The notes under the pieces were generated by a model, which saw only the letters and a program-made list of their open reading frames with translations, made no database searches and was not told the DNA's origin. The position numbers and the translations under genes were made by a program. DNA of 64,000 nucleotides from assembly GCA_900752195.1 (NCBI GenBank), contig CAADUJ010000007.1, forward strand, positions 62,001 to 126,000, read 5' to 3'. This DNA comes from an uncultured Negativicutes bacterium (GTDB lineage Bacteria; Bacillota; Negativicutes; Veillonellales; Megasphaeraceae). Of this stretch, positions 34,089 through 43,367 are shown piece by piece; position 1 is the stretch's first letter; each line of letters opens with the position of its first letter.

Positions 34089-35843
34089 ATGATGGAACCT
34101 TTTATCATCGCTACGGCCGGCCATGTCGACCACGGCAAGACGACCCTCGTCAGGGCCCTGTCAGGAATCGATACGGATCGATTGGCAGAAGAGAAGAAAC
34201 GGGGCCTTACCATTGATCTGGGCTTTGCCTACATGGACCTTCCCAGCCGCCGGAGACTGGGAATCGTCGACGTGCCGGGACACGAAAAATTCATTAAGAA
34301 CATGGTAGCTGGCCTTGCAGGAATTCGTGCGGCCATGCTGGTCATCGACAGCCATGAAGGCGTCATGGCCCAGACCGTGGAACACGCGGAAATATTGAAA
34401 CTCCTGCACATTACAGCGGGCGTCATCGTTCTTTCCAAGGCAGGCGGCATTGACAAAGAAGAAATAGAGCAGCAGAAAAGGCGTATCCGTACAGACCTTG
34501 AGGCCATAGGCTTCCCCCTGTGGCCTCTGGTGGTGACCGATGCCGTTACAGGGCTTGGTATGGACGACCTTATCCAGACCCTGGACCATTTGGCGTCAAC
34601 GCCGGCAGCGACCTCTGTAGAAGGGCCGGCCAGGCTATCTGTAGATCGGGCTTTTACGATAAAAGGGTTTGGGACTGTCGTCACGGGAACCCTCGTCGGA
34701 AGCGCCGTCACCGTAGGAGACCAGGTCTATGTATATCCGCTGGCAAGACGCGTGCGGGTTCGGCAGATCCAGATCCATTCGCAATCGGTGACGACAGCTT
34801 TGCCTTACCACCGCGTAGCCTTCAACCTTTCCGACGTGTCCCTGCAGGATGTGAGCCGCGGCAGTGTCGTCACGGCTGTCCCGATGAAAGAAACGACCAT
34901 CGTCGATGGCCACGTACGCATCGTAGACCACAGCCCGTTGCCGCTGCGCCTTTCCGACAGGGTACATGTCCACATCGGAGCAGACGTCGCTATGGCGCAG
35001 GTCTTTCCCTTAGGCTGTGATGCCATTGATCCCGATGGAGAAGGATATGTGCAGCTTCGCTTTGAAAAAAAGATGTATCTTTGTGACGATGACCGGTTCA
35101 TTATACGCGGCTTTTCTCCTATGACGACTATTGGCGGCGGTATTATCCTGGCAAGTCATAGCAGAAAGCATCGCCGATACCATGAAAAGACGCTGGAAGG
35201 GCTGCGGCGGCGATGGCGGCGGGAAACGCTCTTTCACGAAGATGAAGAAAAAGAAGGCCTGCGTCGCAAGGTACTCCGAAAGCTTTGGGCCTATCACAAG
35301 GCTCACCCTTTGCGTCAGGGCATGACGAAGAGCCAATGCATGGCCCTCATCAGGAAGACGATGCCCTTGCAGGAAAGCAAAGCCTTCCTGGCATTGCTGA
35401 TCGAATCCGGCTATTGTGTCGTTCACGGTCACTATGTGGGAGCAGCCGGCTTTGTCATCGCCTATTCCAGAGAACAACAGCGCATCGTGAACGCGCTGAA
35501 AGAGCTGCTTTCCCAGAAGGGGTATCAACCTCTTGCCATTTCCCGCGTAGCTGCAATGGGAAGAGATAGTATTGAATTGATGCGGCACCTTCCCGACCTT
35601 CCCGTCACCTTGGTAGGAGATGACTACGTCATGTGCGAAACGGCGATACAATCTATCGAAAGGTTGTTGTATGACTATTTTCGCAACCACGATACACTGA
35701 CTTTGGCGACGTTTCGCGATATTCTCCATATCGGCCGAAAAGGGGCTCTGATCCTGCTGGAATACTTCGATACACGTGGCATCACGTTGCGCAAAGGCGA
35801 TGTGCGGTATTTTCTGGGGAGCCGTCAGAACCAAGATACATAA
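34089..35843 (+). CDS. selB: Selenocysteine-specific elongation factor
   Basis: A 584-residue GTPase that brings Sec-tRNA to UGA codons by binding the SECIS hairpin. G1 is AGHVDHGKTT, G3 is DVPGHEKF, and domain II and III beta barrels follow. The last 200 residues form winged helices that bind RNA. The G4-like element reads VLSKAG, with Ser in place of the usual Asn in NKxD, as in some SelB proteins. The start at 34089 follows GGGAGGTGA. selA follows after 12 bases. Confidence 0.95.
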   Translation: MMEPFIIATAGHVDHGKTTLVRALSGIDTDRLAEEKKRGLTIDLGFAYMDLPSRRRLGIVDVPGHEKFIKNMVAGLAGIRAAMLVIDSHEGVMAQTVEHAEILKLLHITAGVIVLSKAGGIDKEEIEQQKRRIRTDLEAIGFPLWPLVVTDAVTGLGMDDLIQTLDHLASTPAATSVEGPARLSVDRAFTIKGFGTVVTGTLVGSAVTVGDQVYVYPLARRVRVRQIQIHSQSVTTALPYHRVAFNLSDVSLQDVSRGSVVTAVPMKETTIVDGHVRIVDHSPLPLRLSDRVHVHIGADVAMAQVFPLGCDAIDPDGEGYVQLRFEKKMYLCDDDRFIIRGFSPMTTIGGGIILASHSRKHRRYHEKTLEGLRRRWRRETLFHEDEEKEGLRRKVLRKLWAYHKAHPLRQGMTKSQCMALIRKTMPLQESKAFLALLIESGYCVVHGHYVGAAGFVIAYSREQQRIVNALKELLSQKGYQPLAISRVAAMGRDSIELMRHLPDLPVTLVGDDYVMCETAIQSIERLLYDYFRNHDTLTLATFRDILHIGRKGALILLEYFDTRGITLRKGDVRYFLGSRQNQDT

Positions 35844-35855
35844 GGAGATGGAACG

Positions 35856-37250
35856 ATGAATGAAACCTTACGGGGTCTGCTGCGGACGTTACCGGCTGTA
35901 GAAGCCATTCTGCAGCGACCGAAAATTATGGCGTCCTTTTCGGACTATTCGCGCCGACACGTGACTGATGCCGTCCGTCATGTCGTTGCTGTCTATAGGC
36001 AGGAAATTGTAGGTGGCACGCGTTGTTCCGTTCAGATAGACGAGATGGAAGACGATATTCTCCGCTATGTGCGGCAACATGATCGGCCCTGTCTGCGGCC
36101 TGTCATCAACGCAACGGGAACGGTGCTTCACACGAATCTGGGACGGGCGATCCTTTCACAGGCGGCCATAGACGAAGCCGTGGCAGGAGCGACACATTAT
36201 ACGAATCTGGAATACGATTTACACCACGGCTGCCGTGGTTCACGGTACGACCATTGCCGCTCTTTATTGTGCAAGCTTACAGGGGCAGAAGATGCGTTGG
36301 TTGTCAATAATAATGCCGCCGCTGTGCTGCTCGCCGTCACGACGTTAGCCCAGGGAAAGGACGTCATCTTGTCACGAGGAGAACTCGTGGAAATTGGCGG
36401 TTCCTTCCGTATACCTGACGTCATTACGGCTTGTGGTGCCAGACTTCGGGAAGTGGGAACGACGAATAAGACCCGCCTATCCGATTATGAAAGGGCCATG
36501 ACGGACGAAACGGCAGTCATCATGAAAGTCCATTGCAGCAATTATAAAATTATCGGTTTTACGGAAACGCCGCAGCTGAAAGTGCTCAGCCATTTCTGTC
36601 ACAGCCACGGGTTACCCCTTTTGTACGATTTGGGAAGCGGCCTCTTTTTGGATATGACCGCCTATGGATTACCGGAAGAACCTGTCGTGAGCCAGGCAAT
36701 CCGCAACGGCGCTGACATCGTCACCTTTAGCGGCGATAAGCTTCTCGGCGGTCCTCAGGCAGGTATCATTGCCGGAAAAAAAGAATATATTCAGACTATG
36801 AAGCACCATCCGTTGTTGCGGGCCTTGCGGGTCGACAAGATGACCCTGGCTGCGCTGGAAGGCACGCTCCGACTCTATGAGCAGAACCGGGCTGAACAGG
36901 ACATTCCCGTCGTCCACATGCTGGCTCAGACCGAAGAGGATTGCCGAAAAAAGAGTGAAGCGCTGCAACGCGCCATAGAATGGGAACATCTGGCTGTCAC
37001 GACGCGCCTCATGGGCTGTGACGATGTCGTCGGTGGCGGCAGCTATCCCACAGAAACATTACCGGGATGGGCCGTGGCACTGGCACCTCTAAACAGTTCG
37101 GTGACGGAACTGGAAGAGGCCTTGCGTCTGGGTGATATGCCTGTCATCGCCAGGGTGCATCGTAACTGGGTTCTCCTGTCCATGCGGACGGTCCTGGAAG
37201 ATGAAATCCCCCTGTTGTGCCAGGCTATCGGTGACGCTATTCGTGGATAA
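35856..37250 (+). CDS. selA: L-seryl-tRNA(Sec) selenium transferase
   Basis: The PLP enzyme converting Ser-tRNA(Sec) to Sec-tRNA(Sec) with selenophosphate; 464 residues, full length. PLP lysine 295 is in FSGDKLLGGPQAG. Other marks are NATGTVLHTNLGRA and NLEYDL near the N-terminus. The ATG follows AAGGAGATGG. selD, which makes selenophosphate, is not in the window. The gene is convergent with the tRNA-Sec gene, sharing a bidirectional terminator. Confidence 0.97.
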   Translation: MNETLRGLLRTLPAVEAILQRPKIMASFSDYSRRHVTDAVRHVVAVYRQEIVGGTRCSVQIDEMEDDILRYVRQHDRPCLRPVINATGTVLHTNLGRAILSQAAIDEAVAGATHYTNLEYDLHHGCRGSRYDHCRSLLCKLTGAEDALVVNNNAAAVLLAVTTLAQGKDVILSRGELVEIGGSFRIPDVITACGARLREVGTTNKTRLSDYERAMTDETAVIMKVHCSNYKIIGFTETPQLKVLSHFCHSHGLPLLYDLGSGLFLDMTAYGLPEEPVVSQAIRNGADIVTFSGDKLLGGPQAGIIAGKKEYIQTMKHHPLLRALRVDKMTLAALEGTLRLYEQNRAEQDIPVVHMLAQTEEDCRKKSEALQRAIEWEHLAVTTRLMGCDDVVGGGSYPTETLPGWAVALAPLNSSVTELEEALRLGDMPVIARVHRNWVLLSMRTVLEDEIPLLCQAIGDAIRG

Positions 37251-37259
37251 GAGAAAAAT

Positions 37260-37303
37260 AGGCTGCGGAAGTACGTGTCCATACGTATCTTTCCGCAGCC
37301 TTT
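37260..37303. terminator. Bidirectional terminator between selA and tRNA-Sec
   Basis: An 11-bp perfect stem AGGCTGCGGAA/TTCCGCAGCCT with an inner TACGT/ACGTA pairing. It is followed by TTTAGTATTT on the plus strand and ATTTTTC on the minus strand. Confidence 0.85.
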
Positions 37304-37309
37304 AGTATT

Positions 37310-37406
37310 TGGCAGGAAAGTGTAGGAATCGAACCTACCAGAGAAGCTCATCACCCCTCCTGCTGGTTTTGAAGACCAGTGGGCCCACCAGAACCCGTAC
37401 TTCCCC
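37310..37406 (-). tRNA. selC: tRNA-Sec (anticodon UCA)
   Basis: A 97-base gene including an encoded CCA. The acceptor stem is 8 pairs (GGGGAAGT with ACTTTCCT, two G-U) with discriminator G. The anticodon loop is CTTCAAA with TCA, the variable arm is long, and the T arm is GTAGGTTCGATTCCTAC. These are hallmarks of bacterial selenocysteine tRNA. It lies antisense and immediately downstream of selA. A candidate TACAAT -10 is at 37424-37419 on the minus strand, but the -35 is weak. Confidence 0.96.
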
Positions 37407-37542
37407 ATGTATTACTATATTGTACCATGGGAAGGGGAAGTCGTGTACCTGTTTCTTTCCCTTTCAGTGACATCGTTTGTGCAAGAAAAGAGAAAACGGA
37501 AGGTCTATGTCGAAAAAAGGTTGTGAAATTTTTCATAAAAAT

Positions 37543-37571
37543 TTGACAATAGTTCTCAATAATGGTAATAT
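37543..37571 (+). promoter_or_regulatory. Promoter of the SLH porin
   Basis: TTGACA (37543-37548), 17-base spacer, TAATAT (37566-37571), giving an untranslated leader of about 120 bases. An 11-base direct repeat TTCTCAATAAT occurs at 37553 and 37593. The segment TGACAATAGTTCTCA (37544-37558) over the -35 matches a Fur-type 7-1-7 box at 11 of 14 positions. Confidence 0.7.
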
Positions 37572-37701
37572 GATGGATGTAAATAGTAACGTTTCTCAAT
37601 AATTTACGGTTGTGAACAGAAGAGGAAACAAGGAAAACTCGTTCTAAAATGCACAATTACCTATGTTGAGAAGCGAATCTTTTTAGAAAAGAGGAGCTAC
37701 A

Positions 37702-38991
37702 ATGAAGAAAAAAATTCTCACTTCCCTTATGGCTACGATGGCAGTAGGCGCAACGTGCGCATTTGCAGCGAATCCCTTCGTAGATGTACCGACTGATTCC
37801 TGGGCATACCATTCTGTCGTCGAATTGGCAGATGCCGGTATCATCCAGGGGGTCGATGGCCAGTACTTCCAGGGCGAACGCAACATCACTCGGTATGAAG
37901 CCGCTGAAATGACGGCAAAGGCGATGGCTCACATGGACAAAGCATCTGTAGAACAGCGCGCACTCATCAACAAGCTGGCCGATGAATTTGCTGACGAACT
38001 GAACAGCCTCGGCGTTCGCGTATCGAATCTGGAAAAGAAAGTAGGTAATGTGAAACTTTCCGGTAATGCCCGCGTCCGTTACCAGCATCAAGGCAGTAAC
38101 GATGACTACAAAAATGACAATGCTTGGGACTATGCCGTACATCTGGCAGCAGAAGCACAGGTCAATGATCGCACGACTGTGACCTATGGCATTACGACGG
38201 ATGACGTAAATTTTGGCAGCGATGACGCCGCATCTGACGAAACGAGCAATCCCTACACGGAAATTGCAAAAGTCGATTACAACTTCGGCGGCGATACATG
38301 GCACTTGACAGCCGGTCGTACTGACGGGTACACCATTGGTGGAGAACGCTCCTATGGCTATCAGTACAGCGATATCTTCGACGGCATTGAATTGGGCTAT
38401 AACAATGGCAAATTCGCCGTAACAGCCGGTTATGGTAAATTCAAGGCTGGCAGTGATCTTGATAATGGCTACGACCTTCTCGGCGTAAAGACGGGGTATG
38501 GTGAAATCGAAGGCTTCTTTGGTGGCGGCAGCGCAGCTGACTCGGCTATTGGTGTATATTACAATGATTTTGACAAGTCTCCGGACCATCAGTCCTTTGT
38601 GGCAGATGATCTCTGGGGCGCATATGGCAGCTTCAATTTCAAAGGTTGGAATGCTCTCGTCAACTATGAAAAATCTAAAGTTGACGGCACGGATCCGGAA
38701 GTTTGGGTGGGCAAACTGACGTATGGCGAAGCTGATCCAGCTGCTGTCAAATCGTGGGACGCTTGGTTGGAATACCTCGATGCCGATAAAGGTGCCTTTT
38801 ATGGGTCTTCTGCATCGTGGCGTGACCCTGCCGATCTTCTCGATGGCGTTCGCTCCTGGGGCGTAGGCATTGATTATACTCTTGCTAAGAACGTGGTCCT
38901 GAGCGTGGGCCAAACTTTTGGTTCTGAAGGTAAAGGCGGCAAGGCAGACCCGAAAGAATATACAGACGTTGAAATCAACTTCTTCTTCTAA
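37702..38991 (+). CDS. SLH-domain outer-membrane porin (OmpM-like)
   Basis: A 429-residue outer-membrane protein. It has a signal peptide (cleavage near CAFA-ANP, residue 22), then one SLH domain (FVDVPTDSWAYHSVVELADAGI to about residue 80) that tethers to pyruvylated or polyaminated peptidoglycan. A short coiled coil (about 90-115, LGVRVSNLEKKVG) follows, then a C-terminal beta barrel with alternating aromatic strands ending in INFFF. This architecture replaces Braun lipoprotein/OmpA tethering in Negativicutes. The ATG follows GAGGAG. Probably highly expressed. Confidence 0.92.
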   Translation: MKKKILTSLMATMAVGATCAFAANPFVDVPTDSWAYHSVVELADAGIIQGVDGQYFQGERNITRYEAAEMTAKAMAHMDKASVEQRALINKLADEFADELNSLGVRVSNLEKKVGNVKLSGNARVRYQHQGSNDDYKNDNAWDYAVHLAAEAQVNDRTTVTYGITTDDVNFGSDDAASDETSNPYTEIAKVDYNFGGDTWHLTAGRTDGYTIGGERSYGYQYSDIFDGIELGYNNGKFAVTAGYGKFKAGSDLDNGYDLLGVKTGYGEIEGFFGGGSAADSAIGVYYNDFDKSPDHQSFVADDLWGAYGSFNFKGWNALVNYEKSKVDGTDPEVWVGKLTYGEADPAAVKSWDAWLEYLDADKGAFYGSSASWRDPADLLDGVRSWGVGIDYTLAKNVVLSVGQTFGSEGKGGKADPKEYTDVEINFFF

Positions 38992-39045
38992 TAGATACCT
39001 CCATAGATACATAATAGAATAGGTGCTGTACTGTCTTGATACGGT

Positions 39046-39101
39046 CAGAACCACAAAAGAGCGCAGTCTTGTCCATAAGGCGGCGCTCTTTTGTGGTTCT
39101 G
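39046..39101. terminator. Long hairpin terminator after the porin
   Basis: A 19-bp perfect stem (CAGAACCACAAAAGAGCGC and its complement) with an 18-base loop. There is no T-run outside the stem, but the stem base is A/T-rich; it could also be an mRNA-stabilising or bidirectional element. Confidence 0.7.
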
Positions 39102-39625
39102 CGGTGGACGATAGTTTAAAAATTCAAAAATAATAATATAAGGCAATGACAATTTATTAATATAAATTATTGATTTAGTGACGATTATATTATATAATGA
39201 CAGATGAAAGAATCAATTATATATGATGTTTCCCTATATTGATTTCCTATAGACATATAAAAAGTGACTATAGTATAAGCATATAGGCCCATGTTGATAC
39301 TGACCATACTAAGTGATTCCTATACACATTATAATAAGATAAACTAATTATATATGTATTTAATCTATTTTTATAATATATAGAATCACAAAATCATTAT
39401 ATCTTATATATGCTGTAGGAGATATGGAATGGGTGTAGTGGCAGGAGAGAAAGTGCATGGAAATAAATCGTACAGAATCGGGAGACTCCTTTTAACAGGG
39501 AAACGTATTCCTACGTACACCTACGATGGTAGACAGATGGTGCTGTAAACAGAAGGCCGTTATAGACATGCTACACACGTGTAGAAGGTGAGAGACCATA
39601 GCATCTCGGCAAAGGAGGATTTTTT
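39102..39625. other. AT-rich gap before the autotransporter
   Basis: About 520 bases, the first 300 strikingly A/T-rich compared with the rest of the window, without a supported gene. A promoter TTGATT-N17-TATAAT lies at 39170-39198, which would give a leader of about 420 bases. Several further TATAAT-like boxes occur near 39370. The last 200 bases are of normal composition and hold the ribosome site AAAGGAGG. Confidence 0.6.
39170..39198 (+). promoter_or_regulatory. Candidate promoter of the autotransporter
   Basis: TTGATT (39170-39175), 17-base spacer, TATAAT (39193-39198). It is far from the coding start; a nearer promoter could exist in the AT-rich stretch. Confidence 0.5.
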
Positions 39626-42600
39626 ATGTATACAATGAATAACAGGCGCAAAGCCGTATTGACGCTGGCAGTGCTTTTTTCGTTAGCCTCAGGTCAGGCT
39701 TTTGCAAGTTCCTATCATGGCGAAACATCAAACGTTACTTCGTCCAATGAAACACTGGATGAACTTTATGCAACAAATAAGGCGGCGGTCACCGTGACAG
39801 GGAGCGGTACGATTACTTTTACCCCATCAGGAACTGCCGATGGTGAGGGAGCAATCGACGCCATCGGAGGATCTGTCGTGACGATTGGGTCAAGCTCTTC
39901 CCCTTACGACAGCTTGACGGCAAATGGGGAAATCCTTGCCGAGAATAAGAGTACAGTGAATCTCTATGCAAAAGAAATAACCATCAATAAAGGGGACGAT
40001 TATGCAGCGGTAACAGCAACCAACGGATCGACCATTAACATAGGGACTGCAAATACAACTTCCCTTACGACAACGGGAGAAGTGCTGTCAACGGATGGAG
40101 ATAACGGGGCGGCGTCTTCCGTTACCCTAACTGCAGGCGATGTGACCTTGAACTATAGTCCGAATCCTTCTGTGGATTCAGGAAGCGGGGGAGATGAGGA
40201 CCACACGCTCTATGCGGACGGCGGCAGCAGCCTTGCTGTAAATGCATCGGGTACGGTTACCATAAAAGGACCGATTGGAGCTGTTGGTTCCGATAGCCGC
40301 ATCACTGTCGATGGTTCCACGATTTCCCTGACCCATAATACCGTTGGAGAAGATGGCGTCACCTATAATTATGACCTCGAAACGCGGGGGATTCATGTGG
40401 AAGACGGCGCTTCCGTTCGAATTGGCAGCGATCATACAACGTTCCTTGCAATCGATGTGGAAAATGGCAGCGATGATTCGTCCATTGTTGTTAGTGGGAA
40501 TGATTCCAAGCTGGAACTTTATGGAAAAACCCTTTCCGTCACGGCAAAAGACGGTATCTATAATGGTGATATAACAGAAAAAGGCCTTGATACTCAATAT
40601 GAAGGCGGCAGCTTAGTGATTGGTTCGGACAGTACGGATTCCTTAATCGTAAACGGCACAATTCGGACTGTAGGGAGTGACGCTAGCACGAAGCTTTTGG
40701 GATCTTCCATCGCTGTACAATCTGGCAGCGGTACCTATAACGGGGGCGCCTTGACGATTGGTTCTAAAAGCACAGAATCTGTCCATGTGGGGACTCTTTT
40801 TGCTGTCGGCAGTACAAAGACGACGATACTCGGCAATGCCATTACTATTGACAGTGGAAGCTACTATTTAGACGGACGTTTGCACGGTGGTACATATCTT
40901 TTAATATACGATGGAAGTATTGGCACGATTGGTGACGATACTACAGCAACTGTTACCGTTTTGGGTAATATTGATGTGAAGGATTCTGACCTCACCCTAA
41001 AGGGGAATGAGATTATCATTGGACTACATGAGGATCCGCATGTTGCGATTTATCACGACTTTGGCGGAATCGTTACCATTGGCGATGAGAATACCGAATC
41101 AGTCGTTATAAATACTGGGCTGCTTATGCAGGCACGAAACCAAAAAAGCAACTTGACGACTGTCACGGGAGATACGGTGATGTTCGGTGGAGTTGTGAGT
41201 ATATATGGGACAGGATCTTCCCTCATAGTAGATGGAACAACAATTTTGTTGACGGAAGATACGCCTATTCTAGAAGCGTCTCCGTATCCAATTTCAGCAC
41301 TCTATGGAGGTGCCATTGCCCTAGGAAGCCGCAAGACCGAGTCCCTTACCCTTGCTGGTACGGTTGCTTCTGTTTCATTAGTGGATGGGACCGATACAGA
41401 AGTAGCCCTTGATGGCTCGGCGATTACCTTAGAGAACGGTGCTGTTGCTACGGGAAATGGGGCTGCACTTACGATTGGCAGCGCCGGGGTGACAAAGACC
41501 CTTACAGGTGACCTTACGTCCACGGATAAAGGCGTTATTACGGCGACGCTCTCCGGAACTTATACGGGAGATGCTGTGGCTAGTGATGCCGGTACGCTCA
41601 GCCTTACGGCAGGATCTGTAACTGGTAACCTGACTTCGACAGGTTCCGGCAGCACGCTTTCGGCAACTGTTTCGGGAACTACCGTGGGAGATGCCTCGGC
41701 TGCGGACAGTGGCAATTTGACCTTAACAACAGGCTCTCTTACAGGTGACCTTACGACTTCCGATAACGGCACCCTCGCGGCAGCTGTCAGCCATACCTTT
41801 ACGGGTAAGACGACAGACGATGCCGATACAATGACACTTACCCTCAATAGCGGCGCCACGTGGAACCTGACGGATTCTTCTACTGTCAGTACCCTGAACG
41901 CAGAGGGGGCAAATATTAACCTCATGGACGGCACGCTGGGCGAGACCCTGACGGCGGATTCCTTTGCTGGTGACGGTGCGACCGTATACCTCGATGCCGA
42001 TGGCACAACGAACACGGGCAACGACCATGTCTACGTCACGGGAAGCCATACGGGAACGACGGCCCTGCACCTTGGGAGCACGTCCAATACCTGGGAAGGG
42101 GCTCTGGGCACCGTATTGGCCAGCGTAGGGGATGAAGAAGGAGCCTTTGTGAGCGACGGGGAGACGGAAGCGGCTCTCTACTACTACAACTTTGAACTTG
42201 CAAGTACCAGCGACAACGTGACAGACGGCTACAGCACCGATTGGTACCTCAAAGGCTTTACGAAAGCTCCGACCAATGACGAAGGGCACCACACGACGGT
42301 GGTCCGGAACCTCGGCGGCATTACGGGAGGCAACTACCTTCTTTGGAGAAGTGATATGGATACGCTCTTCCGCCGCATGGGCGAAGCGGACGGGTCCCTT
42401 ACGGACAATACCGATGATGGCATCTGGGCTCGGGCGAAAGGAACGAAATTCAGCCGCAGCGATGACTTCCTCGTCGATGCCAAATACAACGAATACGAAG
42501 TAGGCTATGACTGGCTCGATGACAAGACGGATACGAAAGAACACGTCACAGGCATTGGCTTTGCGTATTTAGATGGAGATGCCACATACGTCACAGGGAC

Positions 42601-43198
42601 AGGTGATTTAGAAGGATACAGCTTGGGTCTTTATGACACACAGGTCTGGAAAAATGGCCAGTACCTCGATTTGACTTTTAAAGCGTCGCACTATTCCAAC
42701 GATTTCCAGTACACCGCATTGGGAAAAACAATCGATGGCAAGGTTGACAGTACGGGATTGACGGCAGGAGCCGAATACGGCTACAAGATGAAGAATCAAA
42801 AGGGCTGGTTCGTAGAACCGCAGGCCCAGTTCGTCCTGGGGTATTTCCGCAATCACGATTTTACAGACTCCAACGGCATCCATGTCGATGGTGAAACGGT
42901 ACGGACCGCACTGGGGCGGATTGGCGCAAGAATCGGCTATGAAAGCCCGAAAGCCTCTGTATACGTCAAGGCAAACTGGTACCATGACTTTGGCGGCAAC
43001 CATGACCTGACCCTGTCTGTCGATACGGATACGCTCCATACAGGCATGGACTATGGAGACACGTGGTTTACCTATGGACTGGGAGCAGCCTATAAGATCA
43101 ACGACACGACACAATTCTATGCCGACCTCGAACGAGGTGATGGATCTTCATATGACGAAGACTGGAGCTGGGATGTAGGACTGCGCTGGAACTTCTGA
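39626..43198 (+). CDS. Type Va autotransporter adhesin-like protein
   Basis: A 1190-residue outer-membrane protein. A signal peptide (about 1-28, ending GQAFASS) precedes a Ser/Thr/Gly-rich passenger predicted to form a beta helix, and the C-terminal autotransporter barrel (from about 900) ends in WDVGLRWNF with terminal Phe. Residues 90-600 repeat units around the pattern IGS-x-x-T-x-SL-x-x-x-G followed by I-x-L/V-x-S. Residues 620-745 hold three units of about 40 residues beginning LTGDLTS, VTGNLTS and LTGDLTT. The passenger has no recognised enzyme motif, so adhesion is likely. It stands alone behind an AT-rich region and may be acquired. Confidence 0.9.
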   Translation: MYTMNNRRKAVLTLAVLFSLASGQAFASSYHGETSNVTSSNETLDELYATNKAAVTVTGSGTITFTPSGTADGEGAIDAIGGSVVTIGSSSSPYDSLTANGEILAENKSTVNLYAKEITINKGDDYAAVTATNGSTINIGTANTTSLTTTGEVLSTDGDNGAASSVTLTAGDVTLNYSPNPSVDSGSGGDEDHTLYADGGSSLAVNASGTVTIKGPIGAVGSDSRITVDGSTISLTHNTVGEDGVTYNYDLETRGIHVEDGASVRIGSDHTTFLAIDVENGSDDSSIVVSGNDSKLELYGKTLSVTAKDGIYNGDITEKGLDTQYEGGSLVIGSDSTDSLIVNGTIRTVGSDASTKLLGSSIAVQSGSGTYNGGALTIGSKSTESVHVGTLFAVGSTKTTILGNAITIDSGSYYLDGRLHGGTYLLIYDGSIGTIGDDTTATVTVLGNIDVKDSDLTLKGNEIIIGLHEDPHVAIYHDFGGIVTIGDENTESVVINTGLLMQARNQKSNLTTVTGDTVMFGGVVSIYGTGSSLIVDGTTILLTEDTPILEASPYPISALYGGAIALGSRKTESLTLAGTVASVSLVDGTDTEVALDGSAITLENGAVATGNGAALTIGSAGVTKTLTGDLTSTDKGVITATLSGTYTGDAVASDAGTLSLTAGSVTGNLTSTGSGSTLSATVSGTTVGDASAADSGNLTLTTGSLTGDLTTSDNGTLAAAVSHTFTGKTTDDADTMTLTLNSGATWNLTDSSTVSTLNAEGANINLMDGTLGETLTADSFAGDGATVYLDADGTTNTGNDHVYVTGSHTGTTALHLGSTSNTWEGALGTVLASVGDEEGAFVSDGETEAALYYYNFELASTSDNVTDGYSTDWYLKGFTKAPTNDEGHHTTVVRNLGGITGGNYLLWRSDMDTLFRRMGEADGSLTDNTDDGIWARAKGTKFSRSDDFLVDAKYNEYEVGYDWLDDKTDTKEHVTGIGFAYLDGDATYVTGTGDLEGYSLGLYDTQVWKNGQYLDLTFKASHYSNDFQYTALGKTIDGKVDSTGLTAGAEYGYKMKNQKGWFVEPQAQFVLGYFRNHDFTDSNGIHVDGETVRTALGRIGARIGYESPKASVYVKANWYHDFGGNHDLTLSVDTDTLHTGMDYGDTWFTYGLGAAYKINDTTQFYADLERGDGSSYDEDWSWDVGLRWNF
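41490..41840 (+). repeat. Three tandem 40-residue repeats in the autotransporter passenger
   Basis: Coding repeat of about 120 bases. Units begin at the LTGDLTS, VTGNLTS and LTGDLTT segments and each continues to a TLSLTAGS-like end. Homologous units are a plausible substrate for length variation. Confidence 0.65.
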
Positions 43199-43210
43199 TC
43201 AATACTATAT

Positions 43211-43249
43211 ATGGGCATGTGGATCATATTGGATTCACATGCCCATTTT
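43211..43249 (+). terminator. Intrinsic terminator after the autotransporter
   Basis: ATGGGCATGTG/CACATGCCCAT stem extended by ATC/GAT, then TTTT. Confidence 0.8.
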
Positions 43250-43367
43250 GGGGTTCTATACTAAAAAGTAGGTTTCATGATACGACAAGATAATTTTTTC
43301 TAGCCAAATGGTACCATATGACGTACTATATACATATGGGTATCAGATATTGCAAGGAGGCGTTCAT

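Noticed and set aside
35010..35834. 274-codon minus-strand open frame inside selB
   Set aside because: Antisense to the well-supported C-terminal winged-helix part of SelB; no ribosome site.
37657..39054. 465-codon minus-strand open frame across the SLH porin
   Set aside because: It is the complement of a clear signal-peptide, SLH and beta-barrel gene, with no ribosome site or recognisable domain; a long shadow due to codon bias.
41723..42544. 273-codon minus-strand open frame inside the autotransporter
   Set aside because: Antisense shadow of the passenger/barrel region without start signals.
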